In this document: positions 60,343 through 64,000 of the stretch, one piece after another | How positions within the stretch are numbered: position 1 is the stretch's first letter | Layout: the number at the start of each line of letters is the position of its first letter | Source of the DNA: Flavobacteriaceae bacterium UBA3611 | Lineage (GTDB): Bacteria > Bacteroidota > Bacteroidia > Flavobacteriales > Flavobacteriaceae | Reading direction: 5' to 3' | Assembly: GCA_002375495.1 (NCBI GenBank) | Contig: DFLU01000007.1 | Span: 164,886 to 228,885, forward strand | Length of the DNA stretch: 64,000 nucleotides | Notes under the pieces: model-generated | Told to the model about the DNA's origin: nothing | The model's database searches: none | The model's input: only the letters and a program-made list of their open reading frames with translations | Position numbers and translations under genes: made by a program

Positions 60343-61547
60343 TTGCAAAACTCCGAAAATTGGGCCCCGGATTTGTATTTGCAGGCGCGGCCATAGGCGT
60401 TTCCCATTTAGTACAATCTACGCGGGCAGGCGCCGATTTTGGTTTCGGATTGTTATGGGCGCTGCTACTCATCAATTTAGTAAAGTATCCTTTCTTTGAA
60501 TACGGTCCGCGTTATGCAGCAGCCACAGGCCAAAGCTTATTACACGGTTATAAAAAATTAGGCAAAGGAGTTTTGGCTACTTACTTCGTACTCACGTTTG
60601 CCACCATGTTTACCATCCAAACCGCAGTAACCATCGTTACCGCTGGCATTGCAAGTTCATTATTTGGAGGTAACACAGTATTATGGACCGCCATTATCAC
60701 AGGTATTTGCTTTACCATTTTGGTAATTGGCAGGTATAAAGCATTAGACAAACTTATGAAAGCGATTGTTATTTGCTTGACCATAAGTACCATTGCCGCC
60801 GTAGTATTAGCCACCGATAATCTCGACGCTGTCCCCTTTACACAAATTATTCCCACAGAAGCAGCCAGCTTGGCCTTCCTAATTGCTTTTATGGGTTGGA
60901 TGCCAGCGCCCTTAGATATTTCGGTTTGGCACAGCGTATGGACGGTAGAAAAGATAAAACTGGAACCTTCCATAGACCGAAAACAATCGCGTTTCGATTT
61001 TAATGTGGGCTATACAGCAACAACCATTCTCGCCATCTGCTTTTTAGCATTGGGCGGTCTTGTTATGTTTGGAAGTGGCACTCAATTTTCGAGCATTGGG
61101 TCTGAATTTGCCAACCAACTTATCGCACTCTACACCACAGGTCTGGGTGAAAGCGCTAAATTAATTATCGGGATTGCTGCACTCACCACCATGTTTAGCA
61201 CTACCCTTACCACCTTAGATGGTTCACCTCGCGTAATGCATCTCTCTTGGGAACTGTTACGCGGAAAATTATTTAAAAGAGGCTATATATTGTGGTTAAC
61301 ACTATTGGTGGTGGGTACACTGTCTATCTTCTTTTTCTTTTTATCTGAAATGGGAACACTCGTAACTATTGCTACCATCTTATCATTTCTCACGGCTCCC
61401 TTTTACGCCATTATTAATTATATACTGTTGTCTGGAAAACATACCCCAAAAGAAGCACGACCATCTGTGTACATGAAAGTCATGAGCATCTTCGGAATTG
61501 TAGTTTTAATAGGCTTTAGTTTGTGGTACCTGAGTACCCTTTGGTAA
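60339..61547 (+). CDS. Nramp-family transporter lacking canonical metal ligands
   Basis: 402 residues with eleven transmembrane segments. The N-terminus LGPGFVFAGAAIGVSHLVQSTRAGA aligns with Nramp TM1, but the metal-binding DPGN is replaced by residues around IGVSH. TM6 has GWMPAPLD instead of the MPH motif. The substrate is therefore uncertain. The start TTG 60339 overlaps the sigma factor stop. Confidence 0.87.
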   Translation: MIAKLRKLGPGFVFAGAAIGVSHLVQSTRAGADFGFGLLWALLLINLVKYPFFEYGPRYAAATGQSLLHGYKKLGKGVLATYFVLTFATMFTIQTAVTIVTAGIASSLFGGNTVLWTAIITGICFTILVIGRYKALDKLMKAIVICLTISTIAAVVLATDNLDAVPFTQIIPTEAASLAFLIAFMGWMPAPLDISVWHSVWTVEKIKLEPSIDRKQSRFDFNVGYTATTILAICFLALGGLVMFGSGTQFSSIGSEFANQLIALYTTGLGESAKLIIGIAALTTMFSTTLTTLDGSPRVMHLSWELLRGKLFKRGYILWLTLLVVGTLSIFFFFLSEMGTLVTIATILSFLTAPFYAIINYILLSGKHTPKEARPSVYMKVMSIFGIVVLIGFSLWYLSTLW

Positions 61548-61624
61548 CCAAATCGATTGCAAATACTTATGCTACCATAAGCAATGTTACAGCTAAGATC
61601 TCAGCTTCTGAAACTAAAAAATCA

Positions 61625-61632
61625 TATCTTTG
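61625..61632 (+). promoter_or_regulatory. -7 promoter element TATCTTTG of lipA
   Basis: A full TAnnTTTG match 9 nt before ATG 61642. It overlaps the in-frame TTG at 61630, which is therefore rejected as start. Confidence 0.6.
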
Positions 61633-61641
61633 CACCACGAT

Positions 61642-62514
61642 ATGAGTACACAAACTGCAGCACCTTCTAGACCAAATCCCAAACCAAAATGGTTGCGGGT
61701 TAAACTGCCTACAGGTAAAAAGTATACCGAGTTACGCGGATTGGTAGACAAATACGACTTGCATACCATTTGCACCTCAGGCAGCTGCCCGAATATGGGC
61801 GAATGTTGGACCGAAGGAACCGCTACCTTTATGATATTGGGGAATGTTTGCACACGTTCGTGCGGATTTTGCGGTGTGAAAACTGGAAGGCCCGAAACTG
61901 TAGATTGGGACGAACCTGAAAAGGTAGCCCGATCTATCAAGATAATGGACATAAAACATGCGGTAGTGACGTCTGTAGATCGTGACGATTTAAAAGACAT
62001 GGGTTCTATTATTTGGGCTGAAACTGTTAAGGCCATTCGGAGGATGAATCCGGAAACGACGCTAGAAACGCTCATCCCAGATTTTCAAGGGGTAACCAAA
62101 CATATAGACAGAATTATTGCTGTGGCACCTGAAGTAGTCTCACACAACATGGAAACCGTAAAAAGGCTGACTCGCGAAGTTCGTATTCAAGCAAAATATG
62201 AACGTAGCCTTGAAGTACTCAGATACCTGAAAGCTGAAGGGATAAAAAGAACAAAAAGTGGTATCATGCTCGGACTGGGCGAAACAGAATCTGAGGTATT
62301 ACAAACCATGGAAGATCTTCGAAGCGTAGACTTAGACATCGTTACCATTGGTCAGTATTTGCAACCTTCAAAAAAGCACCTTCCTGTAAAAGAATTTATC
62401 ACTCCAGAGCAGTTCAAAAAGTATGAGGAAATAGGGTTGGAAATGGGTTTCCGACACGTGGAAAGTGGCGCATTGGTTCGATCTTCTTACAAAGCACAAA
62501 AGCATTTAACATAA
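61642..62514 (+). CDS. lipA: Lipoyl synthase
   Basis: 290 residues from ATG 61642. The auxiliary cluster cysteines lie in CTSGSCPNMGEC (CX4CX5C) and the radical SAM cluster in CTRSCGFC (CX3CX2C). The C-terminal RSSY serine ligand is present. It inserts two sulfur atoms into octanoyl groups. It is followed by gap after 12 nt. Confidence 0.97.
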   Translation: MSTQTAAPSRPNPKPKWLRVKLPTGKKYTELRGLVDKYDLHTICTSGSCPNMGECWTEGTATFMILGNVCTRSCGFCGVKTGRPETVDWDEPEKVARSIKIMDIKHAVVTSVDRDDLKDMGSIIWAETVKAIRRMNPETTLETLIPDFQGVTKHIDRIIAVAPEVVSHNMETVKRLTREVRIQAKYERSLEVLRYLKAEGIKRTKSGIMLGLGETESEVLQTMEDLRSVDLDIVTIGQYLQPSKKHLPVKEFITPEQFKKYEEIGLEMGFRHVESGALVRSSYKAQKHLT

Positions 62515-62526
62515 CCGCACATAGCA

Positions 62527-63525
62527 ATGGCTGCAAAGATCACGATTGGCATTAACGGATTTGGCCGTATTGGCCGAACCCTCTTCCGCAGTTTGTTGCA
62601 CCACCCCACGATTGAGGTTGCTGCTGTAAACGATATTGCAGACACTTCAACCTTGGCCCATTTACTAAAATACGACAGTATTCACGGGGTTCTAAAGGAA
62701 ACAATAGAAGTAACCGCTTCGGGAATTTCAGTAGCAGGCAAATCGGTACGTTTTTCTTCGGAAAATGATATTTCAAAAATTAATTGGCCCAATGTTGATG
62801 TTGTCGTAGAATGTACGGGGAAATTCAAATTAAAAAATCAGCTCCAAAACCATATTAACAACGGTGCGAAAAAGGTAATCCTTTCAGTACCACCTACCGA
62901 AGATGACATCAAAACCGTAGTCTTGGGGGTAAATGAAACGATCCTTTCCGAAGAAGACAACATCATCTCAAATGCATCTTGTACCACTAACAATGCAGCT
63001 CCCTTACTAAAGGTAATAGATGAACTCTGTGGAATAAAACAAGCCTACATCACTACAGTACACAGTTACACCACAGACCAAAGTTTGCACGATCAACCCC
63101 ATCGCGACTTGAGAAGGGCTAGAGCGGCGGGGCAATCTATCGTACCCACCACCACAGGTGCAGCCAAAGCACTAACTAAAATCTTTCCCCATTTAAGTGA
63201 TGTCATTGGTGGTTGCGGTATTCGGGTCCCTGTTCCGAACGGTTCGTTATGCGATATTACCTTTAATGTAAGTAAAGAAGTTAGTATTGCTGAAATTAAC
63301 AATGCCTTTAAACGAGCGGCTGAAGAAGAATTAAAGGGAATTATTGACTACACGGAAGACCCAATCGTCTCCATCGATATTGTTGGGAACCCCCATTCTT
63401 GCATTTTTGATGCGGGAATGACCTCGGTAATTGGCACCATGGTGAAAATTATTGGATGGTACGATAACGAAACTGGCTATTCGTCAAGAATCGTTGATTT
63501 AATTCAACAAATATCGAGGAAATAA
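62527..63525 (+). CDS. gap: Glyceraldehyde-3-phosphate dehydrogenase
   Basis: 332 residues. NAD-binding INGFGRIGRTLFRS at the N-terminus, active-site Cys in SNASCTTNNAAPLL (about 152), catalytic His in VHSYTTDQ and the C-terminal WYDNETGYSSR are all present. The N-N-A-A-P after the active site differs slightly from the usual NCLAP. A glycolytic or gluconeogenic role is expected. Confidence 0.96.
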   Translation: MAAKITIGINGFGRIGRTLFRSLLHHPTIEVAAVNDIADTSTLAHLLKYDSIHGVLKETIEVTASGISVAGKSVRFSSENDISKINWPNVDVVVECTGKFKLKNQLQNHINNGAKKVILSVPPTEDDIKTVVLGVNETILSEEDNIISNASCTTNNAAPLLKVIDELCGIKQAYITTVHSYTTDQSLHDQPHRDLRRARAAGQSIVPTTTGAAKALTKIFPHLSDVIGGCGIRVPVPNGSLCDITFNVSKEVSIAEINNAFKRAAEEELKGIIDYTEDPIVSIDIVGNPHSCIFDAGMTSVIGTMVKIIGWYDNETGYSSRIVDLIQQISRK

Positions 63526-63555
63526 CTATATTTATCGCCAAAGCACACCTACTTG

Positions 63556-64000
63556 ATGCGAAGCTTACTACCCAAATACAAGAGACAGCTGCTTTTTTTT
63601 AGCTGTTTTTTTCTGGCGATGGTTGTTTTTTCCCAAACCACTCGGAACGACTCTATTGCGTATATCAAAAAATTACAGACAGAAGCTTCTACTGCGATTT
63701 CAGGACAGAATTTTGACGATGCGATTGTTAAACTTATTGAGGTTGAAAAAATTGTTCAGGAAAACAACTATGACGATTTAAGGGCCAGTGCTGTACTTGG
63801 CCTCGCAGAATTAAATTATTACCTTCAAAACTATCAAAAAGCAAGGTCTGAAATTGAAATTGCGTTCAATTATCTAGAAGAAAATAAGTCGGATGCCGAA
63901 TTGGCGTCGGCCTACACATTGTACGGACTCATTTTAACGAGATTAGACGAATTTGATACCGCTGAGAACATACTACAAAAAGCAGATAAAATTTGTATTT
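63556..64000 (+). CDS. Exported TPR-repeat protein, truncated by the window end
   Basis: An open frame from ATG 63556 runs to the window edge with no stop. The first 148 codons encode a signal peptide (LLFFSCFFLAMVVFSQ) and then helical tetratricopeptide-like repeats (LAELNYYLQNYQKARSEIEIAFNYL and onwards). By analogy with other bacteroidetal proteins it could be a TPR histidine kinase or regulator, but the diagnostic part lies outside the window. A weak -7 box TATATTTA is at 63527-63534. Confidence 0.75.
   Translation, partial: MRSLLPKYKRQLLFFSCFFLAMVVFSQTTRNDSIAYIKKLQTEASTAISGQNFDDAIVKLIEVEKIVQENNYDDLRASAVLGLAELNYYLQNYQKARSEIEIAFNYLEENKSDAELASAYTLYGLILTRLDEFDTAENILQKADKICI

Overview
The window looks like chromosome of a member of the Bacteroidota, most likely a marine Flavobacteriaceae. 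It is AT-rich. Many genes are preceded by the flavobacterial -7 element TAnnTTTG, often with weak or no Shine-Dalgarno sequence and some TTG starts. Lipoprotein signals are frequent, one protein carries a T9SS type A sorting domain, and several families typical of the phylum occur (DUF983, DUF1599, DUF3667, DUF4293, a CzcA-TolC fusion, Rho with a disordered insertion). No rRNA, tRNA, CRISPR array, insertion sequence or integrase was seen.

Region 1 (1-9.5 kb and 20.5-23.8 kb) is a reduced-sulfur (sulfide, persulfide, thiosulfate) island. It encodes a Crp/Fnr-type regulator, a TauE/SafE exporter, two CstB-like persulfide dioxygenase-rhodanese fusions, a single rhodanese, a type II sulfide:quinone oxidoreductase, two YeeE/YedE (thiosulfate transporter-like) half-proteins, and a seven-gene operon (peroxiredoxin, rhodanese, HMA protein, cupin, cytochrome c, monothiol thioredoxin, amino-acid racemase). 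The main discovery is a regulon visible in the sequence. Seven promoters carry a GTAAC-N4-GTTAC palindrome (one copy with one mismatch). In every case its centre lies exactly 29.5 bp upstream of the first base of a -7 box, which places it near -41.5 as for a class II CRP/FNR activator. The operator equals the CRP half-site TGTGA with the G at position 7 changed to A. The adjacent regulator has Val where E. coli CAP has Glu181, the residue that reads position 7. These genes plausibly form one autoregulated sulfane-sulfur response.

Region 2 (9.5-20.5 kb), lying between the two sulfur blocks, holds a heavy-metal RND efflux operon (His-rich exported protein, CusA/CzcA fused to TolC, adaptor, VIT-family transporter, HD protein, second Crp/Fnr regulator). 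It is followed, behind a perfect FNR-type TTGAT-N4-ATCAA site, by a thioredoxin-ApbE-DUF4266-DUF3570 cluster that is probably involved in periplasmic flavinylation or redox chemistry.

Region 3 (23.8-64 kb) is ordinary chromosome. It contains a TPR histidine kinase, an M57 metallopeptidase, clpS-prmA-tpiA with a lone permease and a DoxX/MauE-DUF6624 fusion, folP-cdaA, an MsbA-like exporter, truA, rho, a T9SS cargo protein, an M14 peptidase, Nudix-pyrE, birA, the rsfS-ftsH-LUD-cdsA-psd-acbp block, valS, a PDZ aspartyl protease, an aminotransferase with murB, a GT2-ECF sigma-Nramp-like operon, lipA, gap, and the start of a TPR protein cut by the window edge.
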